Below, piece by piece: positions 33,877-43,358 of a stretch of 64,000 nucleotides of DNA. Every line of letters starts with the position of its first letter. Positions within the stretch are counted from its first letter, which is position 1. The stretch is from positions 3,825,501 through 3,889,500 of the forward strand of contig NZ_CP108581.1 in assembly GCF_036010665.1 (NCBI RefSeq), read 5' to 3'. A program made the translations under genes and the position numbers. Source of the stretch: Microbispora sp. NBC_01189 (GTDB taxonomy: Bacteria > Actinomycetota > Actinomycetes > Streptosporangiales > Streptosporangiaceae). The notes beneath the pieces were generated by a model. That model made no database searches. It was not told the DNA's origin and was given only the letters and a program-made list of their open reading frames with translations.

Positions 33877-34898
33877 CGGTTCTCCTTCGTGCCGTTCTCG
33901 TCGTCCCCGTCCGTCCCGTGGCCGGTGAGGGCCAGGAACACCTCGTCCAGGCTGGGCTTGTCCACGCTCACCGAAGTGATCGACACCCCGGCGGAGCGCA
34001 GCGCGATCAGCACGTCCGCGGCGAGGTCGGCCTGGTCGAGGGGAACGTTGAGACGTCCCTTCTCCGGGCTGAGGACCGGCTCGGAGCCGAGGACGCGCCG
34101 TACGACCTCCACGGCCGTGGGCACCTCGCCCGGATCGGCGAGCAGCAACTGGAGGGTGGAGTCGCCGACGGCGGTCTTCAGTTCGTCAGGGGTGCCCTCG
34201 GCGACCTTGCGGCCGTGGTCGATGACGGCGACGCGGTCGGCGAGCTGGTCGGCCTCGTCCAGATACTGCGTGGTCAGCAGCACGGTGCAGCCGTCCGCGA
34301 CCAGACCGCGGATGGTGTCCCACATCTGGCCGCGCGTACGCGGGTCGAGACCGGTGGTCGGCTCGTCGAGGAAGATCAGCGGTGGCCTGGTGATCAGGCT
34401 GGCCGCCAGGTCGAGACGCCGGCGCATGCCGCCGGAGAACTGCGAGATCGGTTTGTCGGCGGCGTCCTCCAGGCCGAACTGGCCCAGCAGCTCGGTGGAG
34501 ATGCTCCGGGCACGCGGCCCGGCGACGCCCTGCAGGCGGCTGAAGAGCCAGAGGTTCTCGCGGGCGGTCAGGTTCTCGTCGACCGACGCGTACTGTCCGG
34601 TGACGCCGACCAGCTGCCGGATCACGTGCGGGTTGCCGGCCACGTCGACCCCGAAGATCTCGGCGCGACCCTCGTCGATCTTCAGCAGGGTGGCCAGCAT
34701 GCGCAGTGTCGTGGTCTTCCCGGCGCCGTTCGGGCCGAGGACGCCGAAGATCTCGCCCGAACGCACGTCGAGGTCGATGCCGTCGACGGCGCGCTGCTCG
34801 CCGAACGTCTTCACGAGCCCTCGCACCCGTACGGCCAGATCGGTGTCCCCGGCCGGGGCCGGGCCGCCCCCGGAAGGCCGGAATTCTGTAATGCTCAT
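33873..34898 (-). CDS. ABC exporter ATP-binding protein (DrrA-like)
   Basis: A 341-residue ATPase: Walker A GPNGAGKTTT near residue 56, signature SQFSGGMRRRLDLA, Walker B LIFLDEPTTGLDP, and the extra C-terminal domain of DrrA-type drug-resistance ATPases (SVDKPSLDEVFLALTGHGTD). The ATG of MSITEF is chosen; an in-frame upstream codon would add a non-homologous leader. It pairs with the permease downstream. Confidence 0.93.
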   Translation of the reverse strand: MSITEFRPSGGGPAPAGDTDLAVRVRGLVKTFGEQRAVDGIDLDVRSGEIFGVLGPNGAGKTTTLRMLATLLKIDEGRAEIFGVDVAGNPHVIRQLVGVTGQYASVDENLTARENLWLFSRLQGVAGPRARSISTELLGQFGLEDAADKPISQFSGGMRRRLDLAASLITRPPLIFLDEPTTGLDPRTRGQMWDTIRGLVADGCTVLLTTQYLDEADQLADRVAVIDHGRKVAEGTPDELKTAVGDSTLQLLLADPGEVPTAVEVVRRVLGSEPVLSPEKGRLNVPLDQADLAADVLIALRSAGVSITSVSVDKPSLDEVFLALTGHGTDGDDENGTKENR

Positions 34899-34973
34899 GG
34901 CATCACTGTCGGCGGCCCGGGTTTCACGGTGCCCTCGGCCAGGTTTCACCGCTTTACGATGACACGGCACGGT

Positions 34974-36821
34974 TCAGGCGTTGACCTCCAGGGCCACGCG
35001 TACGGCCGACTCCAGGGCGCCCTCGATCCAGGAGTGCTTGAGCGAGGTGTGCTCCCCGGCGAAGTGCAGCGGGCCTTCGGGGACGGCGATGGCGGGGTGG
35101 ATCTCGGTCATCTGGCCGGGGGTGAAGACCGCGGCCTCGCCGAAGGCGTAGCGGTTGCGCATCCAGCTCTGGGTCTGGCCGTGGCCGGTGTAGAACTCCG
35201 CGATCCGGTCGCCGTGCACCTCCTGCAGCCCGCGCAGCGCGTAGCCGTACCGCTCCTCGTCGGCCATGGAGTCCCAGCGGGTCGCGTCGTCGGCCCACGA
35301 GTAGCTGGCCAGCACGACCCCGCCCTCGCTCCCGGGCACCGGATGCGAGGGGAAGTACATGAACCGGTTGGCGTTGTCGCAGACCGACCCGCCGCCCGTC
35401 ACATGCGTCACCGGCCCGGGGCGGTAACGGCCGCCGAGTTCGCGCTTCCAGTCCTCCTCGGTGAACTCCCACCAGCGCCTGCCGAACTCCAGCAGCACCT
35501 TCGTCGCGGAGTCGTAGTGCAACTCCATGATCGAGCGGCGCTTGGCGTAGGACAGGGCGGGCGCGATCTCGACGTGGCGTAACGCGGAGAACGGCACCGT
35601 GATGATCGCGACGTCGCCCTCGAACGTCTCGCGCCGCCCCTGCCGGGTGAACTCGTCCTCCGTGCTGCCCGCCTCGCTGACGGTCGAGACGCGCACGCCC
35701 CGGCCGGAGGTGTCGATCCGCATGGCCCTGCGGTCCATGCGGATCTCGTCGCGCAGCCCGGGCTCCAGCGCGTACGGCAGCGATCCGCTGCCGCCGGTCA
35801 TCTCCCAGTAGGTCACGTCGGGGTTGACGAGGCTGCGGGTGAGGAACGTGTGCATGAACGACAGCGGCAGGCGGGAGGTGAGGTTCTCCAGCGTGCCGAT
35901 GGCGTCGATCGCCTCGTCGCCCAGCTTCGCGTGCTCCTTCAGGTAGGCGTACATCGAGTAGCCGTCGAAGTCGTACAGCAGCCGGGCCCAGCCGTCGACC
36001 AGCTCCGGCAGCGGCTTGTCGGCCCGGTTGCCGCCCCGGACCACGGAGAAGTAGTCCCGCGCCGGGTCGAGCGCCTCGTCGAGGATCCGGGCCGCGGTCC
36101 GGCCGTCCCTGAGCCCGAACGTGGCGTTGATCCTGCGCGGGTCCGCGGCGTACTCGTCCCGCCGCTGGGTGACGCCGTTCACGTGGATGAACGTGTGGTT
36201 CATCCGCGGCGGGGCGGTGAAGTCGCCCTCCGGCGGGCCGGAGCGCCACACCTGTCCCTGCCGCGAGGTGTAGACGACCGGCGGCACCGGTCCCTTGGGC
36301 AGGACGCCGGGCGTCACGTCTACGTTGTAGAAGGGACGGCGGGTGATCCCCAGCTTGTCGATCAGCGCCAGCGTCAGCGGATGGAAGTCGGGGATGCGCA
36401 TCGCCCCCGCCTCGGCGTACTGGCGCCGGTCGCGGAACCCTGAGCGGAAGGTCTTGATCCGGCCGCCGATCCGGTTGCCGTTGGCCTCGATGACGGTGAC
36501 CTGGTGCCCCGCCTGCTTGAGCAGCGTGGCGGCCACGAGCCCGGAGATGCCGGCTCCCACGATCAGAACCCTCTTGGGCGTACGGGCCCGGGGGAGACCC
36601 TTGTCGATCAGCACCTGAAGGTACCGGTGCTTGAGGTCGGTGCCGTCCTCCCCGACGAGCAGGAGATCGCGCGCCACCCGAAGACAGGTCTGCCGGCGCT
36701 CTCCCACGTACGGCGCGAGTGCCGCCGAGGCGGGCGCCGTGCCCAGGGACGGGCCGGCGACGGACGCCACCGCCCCCAGCCCGGCCAGCTTGGCGAATCC
36801 TCGCCGGTCGATTGTGCCCAC
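34974..36821 (-). CDS. Tat-exported flavin amine oxidase (L-amino acid oxidase family)
   Basis: A 615-residue FAD enzyme that oxidatively deaminates an amine or amino acid, releasing H2O2 and ammonia. A twin-arginine leader ([20 protein letters not shown]) indicates folded export. The dinucleotide motif [18 protein letters not shown] is near residue 90, followed by IGGRIKTF, and the C-terminal FAD-binding segment is [23 protein letters not shown] 36821 is chosen because GGAGGAG ends 3 nt upstream. It stands alone on the minus strand beside the exporter. Confidence 0.88.
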   Translation of the reverse strand: MGTIDRRGFAKLAGLGAVASVAGPSLGTAPASAALAPYVGERRQTCLRVARDLLLVGEDGTDLKHRYLQVLIDKGLPRARTPKRVLIVGAGISGLVAATLLKQAGHQVTVIEANGNRIGGRIKTFRSGFRDRRQYAEAGAMRIPDFHPLTLALIDKLGITRRPFYNVDVTPGVLPKGPVPPVVYTSRQGQVWRSGPPEGDFTAPPRMNHTFIHVNGVTQRRDEYAADPRRINATFGLRDGRTAARILDEALDPARDYFSVVRGGNRADKPLPELVDGWARLLYDFDGYSMYAYLKEHAKLGDEAIDAIGTLENLTSRLPLSFMHTFLTRSLVNPDVTYWEMTGGSGSLPYALEPGLRDEIRMDRRAMRIDTSGRGVRVSTVSEAGSTEDEFTRQGRRETFEGDVAIITVPFSALRHVEIAPALSYAKRRSIMELHYDSATKVLLEFGRRWWEFTEEDWKRELGGRYRPGPVTHVTGGGSVCDNANRFMYFPSHPVPGSEGGVVLASYSWADDATRWDSMADEERYGYALRGLQEVHGDRIAEFYTGHGQTQSWMRNRYAFGEAAVFTPGQMTEIHPAIAVPEGPLHFAGEHTSLKHSWIEGALESAVRVALEVNA

Positions 36822-37336
36822 GAACTCCTCCTCCACGAGATGGTTGCGGAGAGTGAGTTTCGAGACCGCGGCCGTACGGCGGCGCGCGACGCGCCGGGGG
36901 CGGGTAACTGGTGCCCCAGGAAATCGTCAAGCGCGGGTCAAGCGTCGTCGAGCAGGTGATCGGACCGCGTTGACAGGAGGAGAACGCGCCGGTTCTAATG
37001 ATCGGCGTGCCGCATGGCGCCGATCACATGGACGCTGCCCCAGGGAGGCGGCGATAGGCCGATCGGCAGCCGGGCCGCACCTTCGTGAAGGGACCCACGC
37101 CGTGAGTACACACTCCGCCTCTCCCGCCTGACGTCGCGCTCTCGCGCCCGCGCTCCGCGCCGGCGCCGCCTGGCTCGCGCTGTGAGCGCCTGGCCGCTCG
37201 TCGTCCCGGTTCCACGTGTCGTCGCACTGCCGGCGTTTCCGGAGCCGTCGCCGTGCCCGCGGTCCGCGTCGCCCGGCCTCTCACCGTCCCGCCCGCGATC
37301 CCCGTGCCCGTGCCCGTGCCCGCGTTCCGGGTTCCC
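36822..37336. other. Intergenic region, about 500 bp
   Basis: No convincing gene. The amine oxidase promoter should lie at 36850-36980. At about 37290-37325 there is a short tandem CCCGTG/GTGCCC array that could encode a Pro-Val extension of the next protein if an upstream start were used. Nothing else is recognised. Confidence 0.45.
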
Positions 37337-38302
37337 ATGGGCCGTCTTCGTCCGGGCGGTCATCGTCCGTACGTCTTGGAGTTCCGCTTGTCTTTCAACC
37401 AGTCCGTCATCGATGAGTTCCGCGCAAACAGTGGCAGGGTCGGCGGCCCTTTCGAGGGCGGCGACCTGCTCCTGCTGACCACCGTCGGTGCCAGGTCGGG
37501 CAAGGAGCACACCGTTCCGCTCGGTTACGTCCGCGACGGCGACCTGCTGCTGGTCGTGGCGTCCGCGGGCGGCGCGCCGCGCCATCCCGCCTGGTATCAC
37601 AACCTGCTCGCGCGTCCGGCCGTACGGGTCGAGGTGGGAGAGGAGGTCTTCGACGCCATCGCGGTGCCGGCCGAGGGCGCGGCGCGTGACCGGTTGTTCG
37701 AGCACGTCGTGCGGGTGGCCCCGGGGTACGGCGACTACCAGGCCCGCACGGCCCGCACCCTGCCGGTCGTCGTGCTGGAGCGCCCGGAGGCGCCGGCCGA
37801 GACGCCCGAGGACGTCACCACCATGGCGGGCAAGCTGCTGGAGATCCACGCCTGGCTGCGCGCCCAGCTCGGGCACGTACGGGAGGAGGCCGAGGCCCAC
37901 TTCTCCGCGCGGCCGGGCCGGGCGGAGCGCGGCGATCTCAGGCTCGGGTTGCGGCTCCGGCAGCACTGCCTGGCATTCTGCCAGGGCCTGGAGCTCCATC
38001 ATCGGGGCGAGGACGCCGCGGTCTTCCCGGCACTCGCGGACATGCACCCGCACCTGCGCGACGCCCTCGACCGCCTCGGCGAGCAGCACCGGGTGATCGC
38101 ACGCGTCCAGGGTGAACTGGTCGCCCTGCTCGACGGGATCGGCACGGCCGAGCCCCGGCGTTTCATGGCGGAACTCGACCGCATGTCGGCGGAGCTGCGG
38201 GCGCATCTCGACGACGAGGAGGAGTGGCTCCTCCCGGTCCTGGCGGCGATTCCGTTCCCGCCGGTGCCCGGTGCACCCCAGTCCGATCGGCCGGGAAAGT
38301 GA
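37337..38302 (+). CDS. Fusion of a deazaflavin (F420)-dependent nitroreductase and a hemerythrin HHE domain
   Basis: A 321-residue fusion. Residues about 20-150 match the DDN/F420-type nitroreductase fold: VGGPFEGGDLLLLTTVGARS, VPLGYVRDGDLLLVVASAGG and HPAWYHNLLARP, ending VVVLERP. After a short linker, about 170-310 form a four-helix hemerythrin-like domain with di-iron-type ligands (LEIHAWLRAQLGH, RQHCLAFCQGLELHHRGEDA, EQHRVIAR, HLDDEEEWLLPVL). This pairs an F420H2 reductase with an O2/NO-type iron sensor. ATG 37337 is the first good in-frame start close to the domain; a TTG nearer is possible. It is first in a five-gene run. Confidence 0.85.
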   Translation: MGRLRPGGHRPYVLEFRLSFNQSVIDEFRANSGRVGGPFEGGDLLLLTTVGARSGKEHTVPLGYVRDGDLLLVVASAGGAPRHPAWYHNLLARPAVRVEVGEEVFDAIAVPAEGAARDRLFEHVVRVAPGYGDYQARTARTLPVVVLERPEAPAETPEDVTTMAGKLLEIHAWLRAQLGHVREEAEAHFSARPGRAERGDLRLGLRLRQHCLAFCQGLELHHRGEDAAVFPALADMHPHLRDALDRLGEQHRVIARVQGELVALLDGIGTAEPRRFMAELDRMSAELRAHLDDEEEWLLPVLAAIPFPPVPGAPQSDRPGK

Positions 38303-38360
38303 TGGCCCGCGGCTTATCGAGCGGGTGGACCGTTTCAAGGCGGGTCCCTACCATTGGCCC

Positions 38361-41300
38361 GTGCGGCTGAACGTCCTCGGTCCCATGGAACTCGTCGTGG
38401 CCGGGCAGGCCGTACCGGTGGGGCCGCCCAAGCAGCGGGCGCTGCTGGCCCTCCTCGTGATGCACGCCGACCGGGTGCTCCCGGCCGACGTGCTGGCCGA
38501 CCGGCTGTGGTCCGGCAGCCCGCCCGCCAGCGCCCAGGGCAGCCTCCAGGTGTACATCTCCGACCTGCGCCGCCGTCTGGAGCCCGGCCGGAAGGCGAGG
38601 ACGCCGTCCGCGGTCCTCGTGAGCGCCGCGGACGGGTACGGCCTGATGACCGGCGGGCTCGACCTCGACACGCGGGACTTCGACGCGCTCGTGTCCACGG
38701 GCTCGGGCCACCTCGGCGAGGGGCGGAACGAGGAGGCGGCCGCCGTCCTCATCGAGGCGCTCGGCCTTTGGCGGGGAGACGCGTACGCCGACGTGCGCAC
38801 CGAGGAGTGGGCGCGGCCGGAGATCGCCCGGCTGGAGCAGCTCAGGCTCGACGCGGTCGAGGGGCTGGCGGAGTCCCTGCTCGACCTGGGCCGCCACACC
38901 GACGTCGTCGCACGGCTGGAACCGTTCGTCCACGACCACCCGCTGCGGGAGCGGGCGTGGGAGATGCTGGTGCTGGCCCACTACCGGTCGGGCCGTCAGG
39001 CGGCGGCGCTGGAGTGCCTGCGCAGGGTGCGCGAGGTGCTCGCCGGCGAGCTGGGCATCGACCCCGGGCCGCGGCTGCGCGAACTGGAGACCGCCGTCCT
39101 GCGCCAGGACGCCGCGCTGACTCCGGCGCGGAGGACTGCCCCGCCCCCGACGCAGCGACCTGCGCAGCGGCCCGCGCCCGGCCGGCACACGGATGACGGG
39201 CCGTTCGTCGGCCGCGAGAGCGCGCTGGAGTTCCTGGCCGGCGCGGCGGAGGCGGCGATCGCGGGCCGGCGGATCGTGCTCCTGGACGGCGAACCGGGGG
39301 TCGGGAAGACGAGTCTGCTCAGGAGGTTCCGCGCGACGGCCGGCGTCCCCGTGGGGTGGGGGTCGAGCCCCGACCACGAGACGGCGCCCGCCCTGTGGCC
39401 GTGGGAGCAGGTGCTGCGCGATCTCGCGGACGCCACACCCGGGGCCGTGCTGCCCGAGGAGGTCCGTACGTTCCTGTCGGGCGGGGTGGAGGCGATCCCG
39501 GCGTACGACGCGCAGGGGGCACGGCTGCGCTTCTTCGAGGCGGTCGGCGCGTTCCTGGCCGATCTCGGCGCGGTGGCCGTCGTCCTCGAGGACATCCACG
39601 CGGCCGACGACGCGACGCTGCGCCTGCTGGTCCATGTGGCCTCCACCGCGCGGCCGGGCCTGCTGGTCGTGGCGAGCTTCCGGCGGCACGAGGCGTCGGC
39701 GCTGACCGCCACGCTCTCGGCGCTGTCCCGGCTCGGCGCCCGCAGGCTGGAACTCGACGGTCTCGCGACGGAGGAGGTGCGCGCGCTCGTACGGGAGCTG
39801 TCCGGCCGCGACCCCGGCAGCCGCAGGGCCGGGGAACTGCGCGGACGCACCGCCGGGAACCCGTTCTTCCTCACCGAGCTGGCCCGGGCGGGCGAGGAGC
39901 TGCCGCAGGGCGTGCTCGACGTCGTGCTGCACCGGGTGGCCGGGCTGGGAGAGGAGGCGGCCGGCCTGCTGGAGCTGGCCGCGGTGGCCGGCGACGAGTT
40001 CGACGCGGCGGTCATGGCCGAGGTCGCCGGGCGCGGCCTGGGCGACCTGGTGCCCTCGCTGGACGCCGCGCTGGCGGCGGGCCTGATCCGGGAGTCGGGC
40101 GCCCGGCTGGGCGGGTACGCGTTCGCGCACGCCCTGGTGACCGACGCGCTGCTGTCGCGCCGCTCCCGCCTGTGGCAGGCGGGGGTGCACGCGCGGCTGG
40201 CGGGCGTGCTCACCCGCGCGTACGGGGACCGGGACGACCAGGCCGCGACCATCGCGCGGCACTGGCTGGCGGCGGCGGAGCTCGGGCCCGAGCCGGCCCG
40301 CATGGCGACGAGCTACGCCGCCCGCACGGCGCGGGTGGCCATGCGCAGGCACGCCCTCGACGACGCGGCCACCTCCTGGCAGGAGGCGCTCGCGGTGTCC
40401 GAGCTCGCCGGGGCGGGCGCGGACGAGCGGTTCGAGCTCGCCGTGGGCCTGGCCGAGAGCCGCTACGCCGCCGGGCGGTTCGACGAGGGCTACGAGGCGA
40501 TCGAGCAGGCGCTGGCGCTCGCCGGCGACGATCTGGACCGGGCGGTGCGGGCCGCCGACATCGCCATGGGCCACGGTGTCTGGGTGCCGTTCAACCAGGG
40601 CTTCGATCCGGTCGCCCTACGAGCGGCGATGGACCGCGCGGTCCGGGAGCTGCCTCCGGCCGCGCCTGCCCGGGCCTCGGCGCAGGCCGTACGGGCCGTG
40701 GTGCTCGCCCAGACCGGTCGTGAGGCCGAGGTCGAGCAAGTCTCGGCGCAGGCCGTGGCGGCGGCCGAACGCCTGGACGAGCCGGAAGCGCTCCGGCGCG
40801 CGCTCCACCTGCGGTTGATCGCGCTGCTGGGGCAGGACTTCACGGGGCAGCGGGCGGCGACCGCGCGGCGCCTGCTGGCGGAGCCGCACCTGCCGTCCCA
40901 CCTGAGGGTCATCGCGCAGCTCCAGGTCGCCACCGAGCTGGTGGGGCGCGGCCGGGTCGCGGACGCCCGCGCGCTGCTGGCCGAGACCGGCGCGTCGCTG
41001 CGTGAGCCGCACAACCCGACGCTGGCGCTCCAGGTGGCGGTCACGCGGGTGGGGCTCGACCTCTTCCAGGGGGTGCCGGACGCGTTCCGCCACCTGGAGC
41101 CGCTCAGAGCGACGTTGTCGTTCTCCGACCTCGCCTATTTCGAGGCGAGCATGGTCGTCCTGCGGATGGAGGCGCTCTTTCCCGTGGACGACCTCGCCGA
41201 CGAGGCCGGCCGGTTGGAGGACGCATTCCGCCGCACCGGTCACCCCGGAGTCGCGTACGCCGCGGCGTACGCGCTGAGCGGGCTGGGTGAGCCGGAGCGC

Positions 41301-41645
41301 GACCGCGCCCGGCGGCTGCTGCACGGGACCCCCATGCCACCGCGTGACTACAGCTGGTCGCTCGCCGCGATGCTCCGGCTTCACACGGCGATCCGGCTGG
41401 GCGAGCAGGAGGTTCTCCGGGAGGTCTGCGCCCTGCTGCGCCCCTTCTCCGGCCTGCTGCTCGTGGTCGGCACCTGCACCACGGTCCCCGGAGCGTACGA
41501 CGGCCATCTGGGCGAGGCGCTGCTGGCGCTCGGCGACCGGGCGGCGGCGCGCGAGCGGCTGCGGGACGCGGTGCGCCTCCTCGAACAGGCGGGGGCCGGC
41601 TACTGGCTGTCAAGGGCCCGACTAGCCCTCGACAAGTGCTCATAA
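38361..41645 (+). CDS. BTAD and AAA ATPase regulator (AfsR/LuxR-associated type)
   Basis: A 1094-residue regulator. An OmpR-like winged helix (about 1-95; LNVLGPMELVVAGQ, LQVYISDLRRRLEPG) is followed by the BTAD helical domain (about 100-245; ending LAGELGIDPGPRLRELE), an AAA/STAND ATPase with Walker A GEPGVGKTSLL near 310 and Walker B VVLEDIHAADD, and a TPR-like C-terminus (about 600-1090). It lies between two hemerythrin genes, so it may respond to oxygen, nitric oxide or redox state. TACCAT (38349-38354) ends 6 nt before the GTG, so it may have its own leaderless promoter as well as read-through. Confidence 0.9.
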   Translation: MRLNVLGPMELVVAGQAVPVGPPKQRALLALLVMHADRVLPADVLADRLWSGSPPASAQGSLQVYISDLRRRLEPGRKARTPSAVLVSAADGYGLMTGGLDLDTRDFDALVSTGSGHLGEGRNEEAAAVLIEALGLWRGDAYADVRTEEWARPEIARLEQLRLDAVEGLAESLLDLGRHTDVVARLEPFVHDHPLRERAWEMLVLAHYRSGRQAAALECLRRVREVLAGELGIDPGPRLRELETAVLRQDAALTPARRTAPPPTQRPAQRPAPGRHTDDGPFVGRESALEFLAGAAEAAIAGRRIVLLDGEPGVGKTSLLRRFRATAGVPVGWGSSPDHETAPALWPWEQVLRDLADATPGAVLPEEVRTFLSGGVEAIPAYDAQGARLRFFEAVGAFLADLGAVAVVLEDIHAADDATLRLLVHVASTARPGLLVVASFRRHEASALTATLSALSRLGARRLELDGLATEEVRALVRELSGRDPGSRRAGELRGRTAGNPFFLTELARAGEELPQGVLDVVLHRVAGLGEEAAGLLELAAVAGDEFDAAVMAEVAGRGLGDLVPSLDAALAAGLIRESGARLGGYAFAHALVTDALLSRRSRLWQAGVHARLAGVLTRAYGDRDDQAATIARHWLAAAELGPEPARMATSYAARTARVAMRRHALDDAATSWQEALAVSELAGAGADERFELAVGLAESRYAAGRFDEGYEAIEQALALAGDDLDRAVRAADIAMGHGVWVPFNQGFDPVALRAAMDRAVRELPPAAPARASAQAVRAVVLAQTGREAEVEQVSAQAVAAAERLDEPEALRRALHLRLIALLGQDFTGQRAATARRLLAEPHLPSHLRVIAQLQVATELVGRGRVADARALLAETGASLREPHNPTLALQVAVTRVGLDLFQGVPDAFRHLEPLRATLSFSDLAYFEASMVVLRMEALFPVDDLADEAGRLEDAFRRTGHPGVAYAAAYALSGLGEPERDRARRLLHGTPMPPRDYSWSLAAMLRLHTAIRLGEQEVLREVCALLRPFSGLLLVVGTCTTVPGAYDGHLGEALLALGDRAAARERLRDAVRLLEQAGAGYWLSRARLALDKCS

Positions 41646-41691
41646 GGGCAGGAAACGCACGCTGTTCCCACAGACGTGAGGGAGCAGACAG

Positions 41692-42348
41692 ATGATCACA
41701 CAAGAGGACCTGGCCGGTTTCCTGCTGATGCACGCCGGGTTCCGCGCGGAGTTCGGCCGCCTCGCCGAGGCGTGCCGCGACCCCCGCGACGGCGAGCACC
41801 GGGAACTCCTGGAGGAGCAGCTCACGCTCCTGCTGGAGATGCTCCACGCCCACCACACGCACGAGGACGTCACCCTGTGGCCGAAGCTCGCCGGCCGCGA
41901 CCCCGAAGCGGGGGCCGCGCTGGCCGAGCTGGAGGCCGAGCACGCCGTGCTCGACCCGCTCCTGGCGGCCGCCGCCGACCGCGCGGTCCCGATTCCGGAG
42001 CGCGTGCCCGTCCTGCGGCGGCTGCACGAGCTGGTCGGCGAGCACCTCGACCACGAGGAGCGGACGGCCGTGCCGCTGATGCTCCGGCACCTCACCGCCG
42101 ACGACATCGAGGCGGACAAGCGCCAGGCGATGGCCGACTTCGGCCGCCGCCGGGTGCCCGTCATCTTCGGCTGGCTCGCCTCCAGCGCGGACGCCGGTCT
42201 GCTCGCGACCGCGTTCGCGGACCTGCCCGGGCCTGCCCGGCTGATGTTCCGCCTGTTCTGGTGGCCCGCCTACCGGCGCCGGTTCACCCGGCTGTACGGC
42301 ACCGCCGTCGCCCTGCCCGCCGTTCTGCCCGCCGTTCTGGAGGCGTGA
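41692..42348 (+). CDS. Stand-alone hemerythrin HHE domain protein
   Basis: A 218-residue protein with the hemerythrin four-helix bundle and ligand pattern: FLLMHAGFRAEF, HAHHTHEDVTLWPKL, EAEHAVLDPLL and HLDHEERTAVPLML. Such domains bind a di-iron centre and sense or store O2, NO or iron. The C-terminal 50 residues (WLASSADAGLLATAFADLPG) are an extension seen in actinobacterial members. It overlaps the next gene by one base (TGATG). Confidence 0.92.
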   Translation: MITQEDLAGFLLMHAGFRAEFGRLAEACRDPRDGEHRELLEEQLTLLLEMLHAHHTHEDVTLWPKLAGRDPEAGAALAELEAEHAVLDPLLAAAADRAVPIPERVPVLRRLHELVGEHLDHEERTAVPLMLRHLTADDIEADKRQAMADFGRRRVPVIFGWLASSADAGLLATAFADLPGPARLMFRLFWWPAYRRRFTRLYGTAVALPAVLPAVLEA

Positions 42349-43340
42349 TGAGCCCGCTCGTCACCTGGCCGCGCGAGGCGGCCGAGCTGTTCGGACGCGC
42401 CGTGGTGTGCGAGTACGCCTCGCTCACCCGCGACGGGCGGCCCGTCACCTGGCCCATGGCGCCCTACGCCGGGGCGGGTGGCACGCTCGACGTCAGCACC
42501 GGCCTCACCTACCCGGACAAGGCGGAGCGGGCCCGCAGGAACCCGCGCGTCGCGCTGCTGTACTCCGACCATTGCTCCGACGCCGAGGGCAGCGGCGCCG
42601 GCCGGGCGCCCGTGGTCCTCGTCCAGGGCCGGGCGACCGTACGCGACGCGGATCTGCAGGCCGGCACCGACCGGTACGTCCGCGAGTCGCTGACCGGAAA
42701 CGCGGGTGGCATGGCAGGGACGCCGTGGTTCCTGCTGAAGCGGTTGGGGTGGTACTTCGCCCGCATCTGGGTGGAGGTCACCCCCGAGAGGATCGTCTGG
42801 TGGCCCGAGGGCGACCTGTCCGGGCCGCCGGAGGAGTGGACCCATCCCGGTGAGCCGGTCGTTCCTCCCTCCGACCCCGCCCCGAAGGGCCCGCGGTTGC
42901 CGAGCCGCTCGGCTCCGCCCGCGGACTGGCGGCCGTTCGCCGAGCGCGCCGCGCGGCTTGGCGAGCCGGTCGTCACGATGGTCGCCGACGGCCGGCCGCT
43001 GCCGGTGCGCACCCGCGCGGCCGTACGCACCGGGACGGGCTTCGACCTGCGGCTCCCCGCCGGCGTCGAGGCGGCAGACGGGCCGGTGTGCCTCACCTTC
43101 CACCGGCACGGGCAGGCCCTGACCTGGCAGGAGAACGTGGTGCTCGTCGGGACCGCGACAGGGGAGGGCGACCGGCTGGGCGTACGGGTCGAGCGGGCGC
43201 TGAACGACTGGAGTCTTCCCCCGGGCGGCCAGCGGTTCCGGTCGTTCCTTGGTGAGGGCAGGAAGCTCGGGAACCGCCTTCGGGCCGAGGCCGCGCGCCG
43301 CGGCCAGCCCGTCCCCGTCGTCCGCCGCCCGCGCGGCTGA
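42348..43340 (+). CDS. Double PPOX/split-barrel flavoprotein-like protein
   Basis: A 330-residue protein with two tandem split-barrel (pyridoxamine-phosphate-oxidase-like) units. The first (about 8-165) has CEYASLTRDGRPVTWPMAPY and NPRVALLYSD; the second (about 195-330) has VVTMVADGRPLPVRTRAAVR and VCLTFHRHGQAL. Such barrels bind FMN, F420 or haem. In view of the F420-type reductase upstream, an F420-linked redox role is inferred, not shown. It starts on the stop of the hemerythrin gene. Confidence 0.7.
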   Translation: MSPLVTWPREAAELFGRAVVCEYASLTRDGRPVTWPMAPYAGAGGTLDVSTGLTYPDKAERARRNPRVALLYSDHCSDAEGSGAGRAPVVLVQGRATVRDADLQAGTDRYVRESLTGNAGGMAGTPWFLLKRLGWYFARIWVEVTPERIVWWPEGDLSGPPEEWTHPGEPVVPPSDPAPKGPRLPSRSAPPADWRPFAERAARLGEPVVTMVADGRPLPVRTRAAVRTGTGFDLRLPAGVEAADGPVCLTFHRHGQALTWQENVVLVGTATGEGDRLGVRVERALNDWSLPPGGQRFRSFLGEGRKLGNRLRAEAARRGQPVPVVRRPRG

Positions 43341-43358
43341 ACCCGTCCGTACGGCAGC

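Noticed and set aside
37290..37330. CCCGTG/GTGCCC repeat array as a regulatory or CRISPR-like repeat
   Set aside because: Short low-complexity run without spacers; it fits GC-rich simple sequence or an N-terminal Pro-Val extension.
38361..41645. Biosynthetic gene cluster suggested by BTAD regulators and an exporter
   Set aside because: No polyketide synthase, peptide synthetase, terpene synthase, RiPP or other scaffold gene is present; regulators alone do not support a cluster.
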